A DNA stretch of 64,000 nucleotides from Lysinibacillus sp. PLM2 (GTDB lineage Bacteria > Bacillota > Bacilli > Bacillales_A > Planococcaceae): contig AP025689.1 in NCBI GenBank assembly GCA_023168345.1, positions 2,784,001 to 2,848,000 of the forward strand. The letters are read 5' to 3'. Shown here piece by piece: positions 8,572-17,309 of this stretch. How positions within the stretch are numbered: position 1 is the first letter of the stretch; each line of letters opens with the position of its first letter. The notes below the pieces were generated by a model. The model saw only the letters and a list, made by a program, of their open reading frames with translations. It made no database searches and was not told the origin of the DNA. A program made the position numbers and the translations under genes.

Positions 8572-9444
8572 CTAATTTCTTGTAATATTATTTACTAAGA
8601 CACCTATTTTTGTACTAGATATTTCAATACGATCACCTTTTTCAAGTGTGAACTCATTGGGAGGAACGATACATGTACCTGTCATTAATGCAGTACCTGG
8701 AACAATATCGTTTTCATAGACTAAATATTTTACTAACTCATCTAATCTTCTTTTTAATTGATTGATGAATGCAGATCCTTCAAATTGCAGTTCATTATTC
8801 CTAAAAATCCGGCAAGTAATATCTAATTCATAAGGGTCTTCAATTCCTTCAGGCATCAATATAGATGGGCCGATTGAACATGAATTCTTCCAAATTTTTG
8901 CTTGTGGTAAATAAAGTGGATTTTCACCTTCGATATCACGACAACTCATATCATTACCTAATGTAAAACCAATAATATCCTCATCTTTACCAATAATTAA
9001 AGTTAGTTCTGGCTCAGGAATTTGCCAATTGGAATCATTACGAATATACAACTCAGCTAATGGTCCAACTATACGTCGCGCAGTAGATTTCAAGAAAATC
9101 TCTGGACGTTCTGCATCATAAACTTTGTCATAAAATGTTGATTCAATTTGTTTGTTTGCATTCTTTACTTCGAAGTTTCTTGCTTCCTTACTTTTTAAGT
9201 ACGTTACACCTGATGCCCAAATTTCCTCTGGTACAATTGGTAAGACATATGAAAGTTCTTCAAGATTAATAGATATGGATGCAAGATTATTTTGTTTAAT
9301 ATAGTCACTTGCTGTAATACCTTGGTCTTTCAAGAAATAAAAGAAATCTACATATTGGTCAAAATCTATTGGAAATACTAAGTTTTCCTCATTAATTAAA
9401 GCACTTCGAATGTTACCTTTATCATTAAACCTAATAAATTTCAT
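8572..9444 (-). CDS. FAH-family 2-keto-3-deoxy-pentonate (arabinonate/xylonate) dehydratase candidate
   Basis: 290 residues from ATG 9444, which has AAAGGAG 7 bases upstream; an upstream GTG-type start would run into iclR. It belongs to the fumarylacetoacetate hydrolase family. The motifs [24 protein letters not shown] and [19 protein letters not shown] resemble the 2-dehydro-3-deoxy-D-arabinonate dehydratase (KdaD) branch rather than catechol-cleavage hydrolases. KdaD-type enzymes convert 2-keto-3-deoxypentonate into alpha-ketoglutarate semialdehyde, matching the aldehyde dehydrogenase next door. Assignment is from motif memory and context. Confidence 0.78.
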   Translation of the reverse strand: MKFIRFNDKGNIRSALINEENLVFPIDFDQYVDFFYFLKDQGITASDYIKQNNLASISINLEELSYVLPIVPEEIWASGVTYLKSKEARNFEVKNANKQIESTFYDKVYDAERPEIFLKSTARRIVGPLAELYIRNDSNWQIPEPELTLIIGKDEDIIGFTLGNDMSCRDIEGENPLYLPQAKIWKNSCSIGPSILMPEGIEDPYELDITCRIFRNNELQFEGSAFINQLKRRLDELVKYLVYENDIVPGTALMTGTCIVPPNEFTLEKGDRIEISSTKIGVLVNNITRN

Positions 9445-9457
9445 AGTAATCTCCTTT

Positions 9458-10219
9458 TCAATCTTTTTTATAACCAAGTTCCATAGATAAATCGAACGTG
9501 CATTGACATAATAAATCTAAAATTTCCTTTTTCTTCGTTTCTGTAACATTAACTAATGGAGTCGATACACTGATTGCCGCTACAACCTTTTGTGTATAGT
9601 CATAAACTGGCATAGCTAAGCAATATATACCTGCTTCATTTTCTTCATTGTCAACTGCATAACCAAGCAAACGAACATTCTCAAGCTCAGTTAAATAATC
9701 TTCATAATTTAAAATTGTATTCTTCGTTGCTGGTTTAAAATCATAGTTTTCAAAGATTGAGTCAATTTCCATTTGACTTAAATATGCCGTTAATACCTTC
9801 CCTACCGCACTTGAATGTAAGGGTACCTTTTTACCAATTCGAGAGTATATCACAAGAGTGTTAATACCATTGATTTTATCTATATATAATGCTTCACTAT
9901 CAACTCGTACAACTAAATGGACGGTTTCATTCGTTTGCTGATTCAGCTTTGTTAAATACTTTTGTGCAATAGGCTTTATATCAATCTGACTCATTAACAG
10001 ATTACCTCTTTCATATAAACGCCAACCTAATGAGTATTCTGCCGATTCAGAATCCTGCTTCATATAACCATAATGTTTTAAAGTTTTTAAAATTGAATGA
10101 ACTGTACTTTTATTCAAATCTAGTTTTGTACTTATCTCTTTAATGCTAAATGAACGATGATTTTCATCAAATAGTTCTAAAATTTCCAATGCACGGGATA
10201 TCGATTGGATTAATGTCAT
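9458..10219 (-). CDS. IclR-family transcriptional regulator of the sugar-acid island
   Basis: About 253 residues. The N-terminal winged helix-turn-helix spans about residues 3-65 (SISRALEILELF, IKEISTKLDLNKSTVHSIL). The C-terminal ligand-binding IclR/GAF-like domain includes LHSSAVGKVLTAYL and GIYCLAMPVYD. ATG 10219 is favoured because GAGGTG lies 6 bases upstream; a GTG at 10228 is part of that site. Members of this family (KdgR-type) often sense 2-keto-3-deoxy acids. It is the only regulator in the island and sits between the dehydratase and FAH genes. An 18-base palindrome covers its ribosome site. Confidence 0.9.
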   Translation of the reverse strand: MTLIQSISRALEILELFDENHRSFSIKEISTKLDLNKSTVHSILKTLKHYGYMKQDSESAEYSLGWRLYERGNLLMSQIDIKPIAQKYLTKLNQQTNETVHLVVRVDSEALYIDKINGINTLVIYSRIGKKVPLHSSAVGKVLTAYLSQMEIDSIFENYDFKPATKNTILNYEDYLTELENVRLLGYAVDNEENEAGIYCLAMPVYDYTQKVVAAISVSTPLVNVTETKKKEILDLLCQCTFDLSMELGYKKD

Positions 10220-10228
10220 TTTATTCAC

Positions 10229-10246
10229 CTCTTAAATTTTTAAGAG
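10229..10246. promoter_or_regulatory. Perfect palindrome over the iclR ribosome site
   Basis: Arms CTCTTAAA and TTTAAGAG with a 2-base centre, in the 36 bases between the upstream dehydratase stop and iclR. On the mRNA the right arm contains the AAGAG of the Shine-Dalgarno sequence, so the hairpin could hide the ribosome site. The same symmetry would also suit a dimeric repressor such as IclR itself. Which applies cannot be told from sequence. Confidence 0.6.
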
Positions 10247-10255
10247 ATCGAAAAA

Positions 10256-12424
10256 TTAATATAATGAATATTCTTTTTGAAATTTCCGAGTTGCATCCTC
10301 ATAAACCTGAATTGGTACAACTCCTCTTGAAGCATCTGTATGACCAACCATTCGGTTAGCTGCAGCAACTAACTTCTGTCTTGTTTTCATCTTTTCTTTT
10401 CTTTCATTAAATAACTTTATTCGATCTGGTCTCTCTTTAATGTAATTATCATAATAAATTTCGTCATTTTCAACATTAACTAAATCAATTCTTTGTTCTC
10501 GTAATCTTAAATGTAAGATGTCACCTGTTTTTAGATACCCTATACCGCCTCCTTCTAACGCTTCCGGTGTCATATGTCCAATTGCTGCACCATAAGTTAC
10601 CCCCGAATAACGGCCATCGCTAATAATAGTACAAATGCGCTTTAATTTTCGATTCGCATTAATATGCTGCATTGGTGTAAACATTTCCGGCATACCAAAT
10701 GCTACCGGGCCTTGCCCAGCAATAATTACAGCAATTTTCAATATTCCTAAATTAATAACTTGATCAAATAATTCATCATATGATAACTTTTGAAGTTCCT
10801 CATATTTCTCAGGTGCATTATATTTAGCAATTTTCTGCAATGTGTTCTCATTGATTACTTTCGCTTCTTTATATTGATTCAGAAGTGTTACATCAAGTAA
10901 TTTGTTATTTGCCTCGTCCTCATTATCGAAATAAACGACTACTGATAATTTATTATCAAATTGATTTAATTGAGGTGTTGGCATTCCACTAATTTTTACT
11001 ACAGCACTTTCGAAGAAATTTCCACGTAATACATCAACGCCACTAAACGGTCTTCGGGGTGTGCTTAAAATAACTGGGTTATCTTTAACATTTGTTGCGG
11101 GTAAATTATCTGTATATACAAGTCTCTCTTTCCAGCTAGACCCAGTTACTGTTAACGCATCTACATCCATATTAATACCGTTGTTCAGTAATTCATGGAA
11201 TAATGACTCCATACCACGACTTTCTCCACTACAACATTGCATTGCTAATGCGAAAATGTCTCGTCCTTCCGTTAACGAATAGTTAAATAAGTCTGGTATC
11301 GGTTGTTCCTTCAAGATGCTTTCAATGTCAAATAAGCTAAAATCATACCCCGCATATATCATTGCAGAAACCATATGCATCATTAAGTTTGTCGACCCAC
11401 CAGAGGCACTATGAATTCGAATACCATTACGAATATTTTGACTTACTAGCGAAGCTACACCAAACTCAGGTTTATTAATCATATGCTCAAATGCATCAAT
11501 TACTGCGTTTATCTGTTGTTGGTTTGGCGGACTCGTTAATAACTCTACTGCTGGGTGTACTAATCCTAAACCAGCAACTAAATGACGTGAGCTATTCCCT
11601 GTACCATTGAATGTACATACTCCACCTTGTGAATCACAAGTAGCAGCTGCTAAGCGCATTTCTAAATATTTATGTTCCTCTTTTGAAATAATATTCTTTT
11701 CTACCGCGCGTTCAAATACACCTTGGAATGACGTATTCGCGGCACATTGTAAAATATAACTCATTGTATCCTTAAGATCGTTTCCAATATCTTCATGCCC
11801 CATTGCAACTGCTTTATCATAAACTGAATTTAACTTTTCTATAACATCCTCAGGAATAGTTCCACCTACTAATACATGAGCCGGAGCAAATGTTGCAAAG
11901 AATGGTGCATCACCACGAGACTTACGAAGAGTATCTAAATGAGCCAAACCACTTACAACTCCTAAAGGTTGCTTATCACACCCTTGAATAACAAAAGCGC
12001 CATGATAACTGTGAGCCTCTAATTGGTTCACTATCATTTGAGCAACAGCATTTCTGCTCTGAAGGGAATAACTCATTCCTTGGTTTGACTGAGCAGTTCC
12101 GTCACACATTACAGGAGTAGAAAAATAAAACGGCACTCCACCATTTTGCCAAATTCTAATGGCAGCTCTCGAAGAAGTCATATAGTCCATAATATGAGCT
12201 GGGTGATCTGCAGACCCACCAATAATTGCAATTCTTGGTGCATTGTTCTCTAACCGATTAATAACTTCTTCTAATGTCCAGTCAGGATTACCCCCCTCAT
12301 AAAATGGGCCAAGTATCTTTTTTGCATTGTCTAAAAGTCCGGCAACTGTAATTGGTTCATTTGCCTTCCCTTGCACATTTTCACTGTATGGATTAATTCT
12401 ACTTTTTACTAATGGAAACGCCAT
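10256..12424 (-). CDS. IlvD/Edd-family sugar-acid (pentonate) dehydratase
   Basis: 722 residues, longer than dihydroxyacid dehydratase (~560-600) and near the YjhG/YagF xylonate dehydratase size class. Candidate Fe-S cysteines are C107 (MCDGT), C149 (QGCDKQPLG) and C263/C270 (CDSQGGVC). The SASGGSTNLMMHMV, IISDGRYSGVTYGAAIGH and EALEGGGIGYL blocks are hallmark ILVD_EDD sequences. It would dehydrate an aldonic acid (pentonate or hexonate) to its 2-keto-3-deoxy acid, the first enzymatic step supplying the FAH and aldehyde dehydrogenase enzymes. AGGAGG precedes ATG 12424. Exact substrate unknown. Confidence 0.87.
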   Translation of the reverse strand: MAFPLVKSRINPYSENVQGKANEPITVAGLLDNAKKILGPFYEGGNPDWTLEEVINRLENNAPRIAIIGGSADHPAHIMDYMTSSRAAIRIWQNGGVPFYFSTPVMCDGTAQSNQGMSYSLQSRNAVAQMIVNQLEAHSYHGAFVIQGCDKQPLGVVSGLAHLDTLRKSRGDAPFFATFAPAHVLVGGTIPEDVIEKLNSVYDKAVAMGHEDIGNDLKDTMSYILQCAANTSFQGVFERAVEKNIISKEEHKYLEMRLAAATCDSQGGVCTFNGTGNSSRHLVAGLGLVHPAVELLTSPPNQQQINAVIDAFEHMINKPEFGVASLVSQNIRNGIRIHSASGGSTNLMMHMVSAMIYAGYDFSLFDIESILKEQPIPDLFNYSLTEGRDIFALAMQCCSGESRGMESLFHELLNNGINMDVDALTVTGSSWKERLVYTDNLPATNVKDNPVILSTPRRPFSGVDVLRGNFFESAVVKISGMPTPQLNQFDNKLSVVVYFDNEDEANNKLLDVTLLNQYKEAKVINENTLQKIAKYNAPEKYEELQKLSYDELFDQVINLGILKIAVIIAGQGPVAFGMPEMFTPMQHINANRKLKRICTIISDGRYSGVTYGAAIGHMTPEALEGGGIGYLKTGDILHLRLREQRIDLVNVENDEIYYDNYIKERPDRIKLFNERKEKMKTRQKLVAAANRMVGHTDASRGVVPIQVYEDATRKFQKEYSLY

Positions 12425-12445
12425 ATTATTCTCCTCCTAATTTAT

Positions 12446-13711
12446 TTATAGTAAAATTAAAGATAAAAACGGAATAAATGTAATAATTAACAAAACTATT
12501 ACCATGGCAATGATGAGTGGAATAACCGCTTTTGATAAAGCTTCGAGTTTTACTCCTGAAATACCCGCTCCAACAAAAAGATTAACTCCTACTGGTGGAG
12601 TAATAAATCCAATTGCTAATGCAACAATCATGATAATACCAAAATGGATTGGATCGTAACCAACCTGTGTCGCAATTGGTAATAAAATAGGAGTTAAAAT
12701 GATGATGGCAGCTATTGTGTCCATGAAACAACCTACTATTAATAGTAAAACAATAATTAATAAGATAATGACAGTCTTGTCATCAGACAATGCTATTAAA
12801 CTATTAGCTATTTTATTCGGAATTTGTTCAATCGTAAGCAATTTACCGAATCCTGTAGCACTTCCTACAATAATTAAAACTGTTGCAGACATTAGAGCGG
12901 AATCAACAAATACTGCATTCAAATCTTTCATTTTTAATTCTCGATATACAAACACACCGATTATAAAGCCTACTGCTACTGCTACCGCAGCTGCCTCAGT
13001 TGGAGTAAAGATTCCTCCATAAATCCCACCTAAAATTATTATTGGAATTAATAATGACCACTTTGCATGCCATATTTGTTTAGCGATATTAGAAATGGAG
13101 GTCTTTTCAGATGTGCCTTTGTATCCCGCCTTTTTCGCGTAGTAATACGCATAAACCATTAAGCCTAAGCCAACTAAAATTCCGGGGAATATTCCTGCCA
13201 TAAACATATCACCGATTGAAACACTTCCAGATACTCCGTACATAACCATTGGTATTGATGGAGGTATAATTACCCCTATTGATCCAGCAGAAGCGACTAC
13301 TGCAGTAGAGAACTTAATATCATAACCTTTTTTAACCATTGCAGGAATCATAATACTCCCAACTGCTGCTACTGTAGCAGGACCTGAACCTGAAATGGCT
13401 GCAAAGAACATACAGGTTACGATTGCTGTCAAAGCTAATCCGCCTGTTACCGAACCAACTAAAGATTCCGCTACTGCAATTAAACGTTTTGAAATACCGC
13501 CCTTACCCATAATTTCCCCAGCAAGAATAAAGAACGGAATCGCTAATAACGGGAACGAGTTAACAGAAGTCGTTAATTCTTTCATTATAAATTCAATCGG
13601 AATAGCTCCATGAATCAGGATTGCAACTATTGCCGATAAACCAAGTGCGATACCAATTGGTACGGTTAAAACTAGTAAAATAGCAAATGCTACAAATATG
13701 GTAACTCCCAT
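12446..13711 (-). CDS. dctM: TRAP transporter large permease subunit (DctM)
   Basis: 421 residues, about a dozen hydrophobic segments, typical of DctM, the ion-coupled channel of tripartite ATP-independent periplasmic-type transporters. Family patterns include AGEIMGKGGISKRL, GSGPATVAAVGSIMIPAM and IPPSIPMVMYG in the first half, and the repeat-like FITPPVGVNLFVGA near the end. A GGGGGG ribosome site precedes ATG 13711, 14 bases after the small permease. Placed with dctQ and dctP it imports the sugar acid(s) degraded by this island, driven by a sodium or proton gradient. Confidence 0.93.
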   Translation of the reverse strand: MGVTIFVAFAILLVLTVPIGIALGLSAIVAILIHGAIPIEFIMKELTTSVNSFPLLAIPFFILAGEIMGKGGISKRLIAVAESLVGSVTGGLALTAIVTCMFFAAISGSGPATVAAVGSIMIPAMVKKGYDIKFSTAVVASAGSIGVIIPPSIPMVMYGVSGSVSIGDMFMAGIFPGILVGLGLMVYAYYYAKKAGYKGTSEKTSISNIAKQIWHAKWSLLIPIIILGGIYGGIFTPTEAAAVAVAVGFIIGVFVYRELKMKDLNAVFVDSALMSATVLIIVGSATGFGKLLTIEQIPNKIANSLIALSDDKTVIILLIIVLLLIVGCFMDTIAAIIILTPILLPIATQVGYDPIHFGIIMIVALAIGFITPPVGVNLFVGAGISGVKLEALSKAVIPLIIAMVIVLLIITFIPFLSLILL

Positions 13712-13725
13712 CTATATTACCCCCC

Positions 13726-14238
13726 TTATAACTTCGGAATATCTGTATCGACAATTTCTTCATTATTCATAAACATTTTAGTTTCAAGATACATCCGCTG
13801 TATTATACGAATACTTGTAAGAAGCATCCCGATTGGCATACCTAAATACATAACGGACATTGGAATGCCTAATGAAGGGGCTTTTTGACCACTTTGACTA
13901 ATAACTTCATAGATTGTGAACCCGTAGTATACTGCATAAACAGCAAATACTAAGAATAGCAAAAGGGATACCATATTTAATAAATATTTACCCTTTCTCC
14001 CCAAAAACGATAATAAAGCCTCTACACGAATGTGTTTTGCTCTTTTTACTCCATAGCTAATTCCTATATAAACTAACCAAACAAAGCAAAATCTCGCTAA
14101 TTCTTCTGACCAGCTAAGTGAATTTTGAGCAACATATCGCATGAACACTTGTAGTACAATTACGACCGACATCAAACCTAATAAAATCAATAAAATTGTT
14201 CTTTCAATATTTTCATCTAACCATTTTATTAAGGTCAT
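13726..14238 (-). CDS. dctQ: TRAP transporter small permease subunit (DctQ)
   Basis: About 170 residues with four membrane segments, as expected for DctQ. The conserved NSLSWSEELARFCFVWLVYIG block lies between the first and second segments. ATG 14238 (MTLIKWLDENIE) is chosen because GGAAAGGA sits 8 bases upstream; an open frame to 14298 would run through the 36-base hairpin and lacks a ribosome site. It scaffolds the large permease and docks the lipoprotein. Confidence 0.9.
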   Translation of the reverse strand: MTLIKWLDENIERTILLILLGLMSVVIVLQVFMRYVAQNSLSWSEELARFCFVWLVYIGISYGVKRAKHIRVEALLSFLGRKGKYLLNMVSLLLFLVFAVYAVYYGFTIYEVISQSGQKAPSLGIPMSVMYLGMPIGMLLTSIRIIQRMYLETKMFMNNEEIVDTDIPKL

Positions 14239-14264
14239 AAAAGCATCCTTTCCCCAAATTAGTG

Positions 14265-14300
14265 AAATGAGAAATCGAGAAAATTCTCGATTTCTCATTT
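14265..14300 (-). promoter_or_regulatory. 17-bp hairpin between dctP and dctQ
   Basis: AAATGAGAAATCGAGAA pairs perfectly with its complement around a 2-base loop, starting 8 bases after the dctP stop. No T run follows on the minus strand, so it is not a normal terminator. Stable hairpins at this place commonly shield the binding-protein mRNA from 3' decay and set a surplus of binding protein over permease. That role is inferred. Confidence 0.7.
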
Positions 14301-14307
14301 GTCCAAA

Positions 14308-15342
14308 TTATTGCTGCGCTTTTTCAATTTCAGCTAGGAATTCATTTACGAAATCCTCTCCAATTGTAGACTTGTATTTTTCAATAACTGGTTGTACAGC
14401 TGCTTTAAACGCTTCTAACTCTGCCCCTTCAATCTTGTTGTATTCCATTAAGCCCTTTAATTCTTCTAAGGAAGAAACTGCTGTTTCACGGGATAAGTTA
14501 CGGTTATGCTCTCCAGCTTCGATTGCTGCATTTTTTACGATTTCACGTTCTTCTTCTGTTAAACCATCCCAAGTTTTTTGGCTAATTAAAAAGATGAATG
14601 GTGAGTAAATATGATTTGTTTCAGTTAAATACTTTTGAACTTCTGGATATTTCTCTAAATGGATTGTTGGATATGGATTTTCTTGCCCATCAATTGTTTT
14701 TTGTTGCATCGCTGTAAATAACTCAGTGAATGCCATTGGTGTTGGATTAGCACCCATTGCAGACCACGCAGCAAGATGAATTTCATTTTCCATTGTACGG
14801 ATTTTTAAGCCGTTTAAATCATCAATCGTTTTAATTGGTTTTTTACTGTTTGTTAAGTTACGGAAACCATTTTCCCACCAAGCTAATTGTATTACCCCTT
14901 GACTTGAAGCTTTTTCTGCTAATTTATCTCCAAACGGCCCCTGTAACACGGAGTCTACTATTTTAGTATCTGTTAATAGGAAAGGTAGGTCGAATATTCC
15001 ATATTCAGGAACAAAAGTTGTAAATGGTGCTGTTGAAGGAATTGTAATTTCTAGTGTACCGAATTGAAGCATTTCAATTGCAGAACGATCATCAGCTATT
15101 TGACCTGAGTGATATACTTCAACTTCCAGTGAATCTGTTTTTTCTTCAACTAGCTCTTTGAACTTCAAAGAACTTTGGTAAAGAGGTGTTTGGTCATTTA
15201 AACCTAAACTAATTCGTAGTACTTTCTTTTCACCACTATCACCCGCTGCAGAATTACCATTATTGGATGATTCTGAGCTGCCACAAGCAACTAATAATAC
15301 CGAAAGCATTAATAATAAGCCTAAATACAACACTTTTTTCAT
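14308..15342 (-). CDS. dctP: TRAP transporter substrate-binding lipoprotein (DctP)
   Basis: About 344 residues from ATG 15342, with AAAGGGGG upstream; the more distal ATG at 15363 is less well placed. Signal peptide with lipobox LVAC, then a Ser/Asn/Gly-rich linker and a DctP solute-binding fold. LKIRTMEN carries the conserved arginine that salt-bridges the carboxylate of the ligand, and MAFTELFTAMQQKTIDGQENP is the family signature region. This predicts an organic or sugar acid ligand, consistent with galactonate/pentonate genes around it. First gene after the cre-containing promoter. Confidence 0.93.
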   Translation of the reverse strand: MKKVLYLGLLLMLSVLLVACGSSESSNNGNSAAGDSGEKKVLRISLGLNDQTPLYQSSLKFKELVEEKTDSLEVEVYHSGQIADDRSAIEMLQFGTLEITIPSTAPFTTFVPEYGIFDLPFLLTDTKIVDSVLQGPFGDKLAEKASSQGVIQLAWWENGFRNLTNSKKPIKTIDDLNGLKIRTMENEIHLAAWSAMGANPTPMAFTELFTAMQQKTIDGQENPYPTIHLEKYPEVQKYLTETNHIYSPFIFLISQKTWDGLTEEEREIVKNAAIEAGEHNRNLSRETAVSSLEELKGLMEYNKIEGAELEAFKAAVQPVIEKYKSTIGEDFVNEFLAEIEKAQQ

Positions 15343-15385
15343 TTTAAATCCCCCTTTGTTCATTCTAAATTCCCCTTTGTTTTAC

Positions 15386-15431
15386 ATTATAAAACGGCGT
15401 TTTGAAAATCGATTAGAAATCGCTTTCAAAA
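15386..15431 (-). promoter_or_regulatory. dctP promoter region with cre-like site and palindrome
   Basis: Reading the minus strand: a -10 TATAAT at 15386-15391, preceded by an odd palindrome AAAACG-G-CGTTTT (15391-15403) in the spacer. Just upstream is AGAAATCGCTTTCA (15415-15428), which matches the CcpA cre consensus TGWAANCGNTNWCA at all but the first base. Outer arms TTTTGAAA/TTTCAAAA (15400-15407 and 15424-15431) add symmetry. No good -35 hexamer is visible. Predicts glucose repression through CcpA plus a second, pathway-specific control. Confidence 0.6.
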
Positions 15432-15495
15432 TCAATTAAATTTTAACTCTCAAAATACAGAATTGCAACAATTTTCCAAAATAGTGATTTTGTTT

Positions 15496-16167
15496 TTACT
15501 CATGCGAATAAATTATTTGATAATCATTTTCTTTAAATAGACCTACATCGACAACTCCAGCAACTAATTTTAATGAATGATAGGTTTCTGTCACGTCAAA
15601 ATTATTTAAATTATATGCGTCATAAATATAATTACCATTATCAGTAATAAAAGGAGTTGCTTCACCTCTGATATTGCCTATAAATCCTAATAGATTAATT
15701 TTATGGACAGTCCACCTGTAATTATATGGAACGATTTCAATTGGGATTATTTCTTTTGCAAAGTTCGATACAAACTTTGAAGAATCTACAACAATCACTC
15801 TTGACTGAGCCATATCTAAAATCTGCCTTTCTCTAAATAAAGAGCCTCCTCCTCCTTTAATCAAATTGTTTTGCTCATCGATACGATCTGCACCGTCAAA
15901 GGCAATGTCGATTTTATCAACATAGTTAATATCCAATAGATTCAAACCAAAAGGTAAGCTATATTTTTCAATTTTCTTAGAAGCCGGTACAAAAGATAGA
16001 TGTAAACGCTCTCTTTTTATACGCTCTGAAATTAAATCAACAAAAATTTGCATCGTCGACCCTGATCCTAGTCCTACAATCAAATTGTCCTGAACCATTT
16101 GAACAGCTCTAAATGCTGCAGCCTTTTTTTGTTCAAGATTTTTGCTTTTATCGTAATTTCCTACCAT
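15496..16167 (-). CDS. rpiA: Ribose-5-phosphate isomerase A
   Basis: 223 residues, full-length RpiA. Signatures are GLGSGSTMQIF (substrate phosphate loop), AFDGADRID and IKGGGGSLFRE with the catalytic acid/lysine pair, and VVDSSKFV. It interconverts ribulose-5-phosphate and ribose-5-phosphate. Its ATG lies inside the dgoD stop region (GAATGGTAG, 7-base overlap), so translation is probably coupled. Bacillus relatives commonly rely on RpiB, so an RpiA within a catabolic block next to a 6-phosphogluconate dehydrogenase fits a dedicated branch for handling ribulose-5-phosphate. Confidence 0.92.
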   Translation of the reverse strand: MVGNYDKSKNLEQKKAAAFRAVQMVQDNLIVGLGSGSTMQIFVDLISERIKRERLHLSFVPASKKIEKYSLPFGLNLLDINYVDKIDIAFDGADRIDEQNNLIKGGGGSLFRERQILDMAQSRVIVVDSSKFVSNFAKEIIPIEIVPYNYRWTVHKINLLGFIGNIRGEATPFITDNGNYIYDAYNLNNFDVTETYHSLKLVAGVVDVGLFKENDYQIIYSHE

Positions 16168-17309
16168 TCAGCAATCGTTCCATCCGTATGGTGCCAAACT
16201 GGATTTTTCCATTCATGCCCGATTACAGCCATTTCACGTACGTAATCTTCGTTAATTTCTATACCCAGTCCAGGCTTATTCAAATTATGGACAAAACCAT
16301 CATTATATTGAAATACATTTGGATCAACTAAGTAATCTAAAATATCGTTTCCTACGTTGTAATGAATTCCCAAGCTCTGTTCTTGAATAAATACATTGTA
16401 GCTTGTTGCATCTACTTGTAAGCAAGAAGCTAATGCAATTGGACCTAATGGACAATGTGGTGCTACTGCAACATCGTATGCTTCAGCCATAGAAATTATT
16501 TTTTTACATTCTGTAATACCGCCTGCATGAGATAAATCAGGTTGTATTATATCAACATATCCATCCGCTAGAATTTGTTTAAAATCCCAACGAGAGTACA
16601 TTCTTTCACCAGTTGCAATTGGGATATTTGTATGATGAGCAATTTCACGTAAGGCTTCATTATTTTCTGGTAAAACGGGCTCTTCTATAAACATTGGATG
16701 AAATTGTTCTAACTCTTTAGCTAAAACTTTTGCCATCGGTTTATGAACTCGTCCGTGGAAGTCAATTCCAATCCCAAAATCCTTACCTAAATTTTCACGT
16801 ATGATTGCCACACGCTCTATGACACTATCGATTTTTGAATAATTATCAATAAATTGTAATTCTTCCGTTGCATTCATTTTTATTGCTGTAAAACCGTTTT
16901 TATGCGCATTTTTGGCTTGCTCTAAAATATCATTTGGACGATCGCCACCAATCCAAGAATAAACTCGCGTCTTCTCGCGACAAACGCCTCCTATTAAATC
17001 TGATACTGGAGCATTATAAAATTTCCCTTTAATATCCCATAATGCTTGATCAATACCAGCAATTGCACTCATTAAAATTGGGCCACCACGATAAAAACCA
17101 CCACGATATAATTCGTTCCAAATCCCCTCAATGTTTAAAGGATTTTTTCCGATCAAATAAGATTCAAGTTCGTGAACACATGCTTTAACTGTTGCAGCAC
17201 GACCTTCAACAACTGGCTCTCCCCAACCGATAATTCCTTCATTAGTGGTCAGTTTTAAAAACAGCCATCGTGGTGGCACTATAAAAGTTTCTAAACTTAT
17301 AATCTTCAT
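16161..17309 (-). CDS. dgoD: D-galactonate dehydratase (enolase superfamily)
   Basis: 382 residues, the same length as E. coli DgoD. The key residues fall at the same numbers as I recall for that enzyme: metal ligands D183, E209 and E235, and catalytic H185 and H285. Motifs DFHGRVHKPMAK, FIEEPVLPEN, ATGERMYSRWDF, QPDLSHAGGITE and APHCPLGPIALAS are those of GalD. It converts D-galactonate to 2-keto-3-deoxy-D-galactonate in the cytosol, first step of the De Ley-Doudoroff route; kinase and aldolase genes directly precede it. GAGGTG site before ATG. Confidence 0.93.
   Translation of the reverse strand: MKIISLETFIVPPRWLFLKLTTNEGIIGWGEPVVEGRAATVKACVHELESYLIGKNPLNIEGIWNELYRGGFYRGGPILMSAIAGIDQALWDIKGKFYNAPVSDLIGGVCREKTRVYSWIGGDRPNDILEQAKNAHKNGFTAIKMNATEELQFIDNYSKIDSVIERVAIIRENLGKDFGIGIDFHGRVHKPMAKVLAKELEQFHPMFIEEPVLPENNEALREIAHHTNIPIATGERMYSRWDFKQILADGYVDIIQPDLSHAGGITECKKIISMAEAYDVAVAPHCPLGPIALASCLQVDATSYNVFIQEQSLGIHYNVGNDILDYLVDPNVFQYNDGFVHNLNKPGLGIEINEDYVREMAVIGHEWKNPVWHHTDGTIAEW

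Noticed and set aside
14141..14608. Plus-strand reading frame of 155 codons across the dctP-dctQ junction
   Set aside because: Antisense to two clear TRAP genes and runs through the hairpin; no family resemblance.
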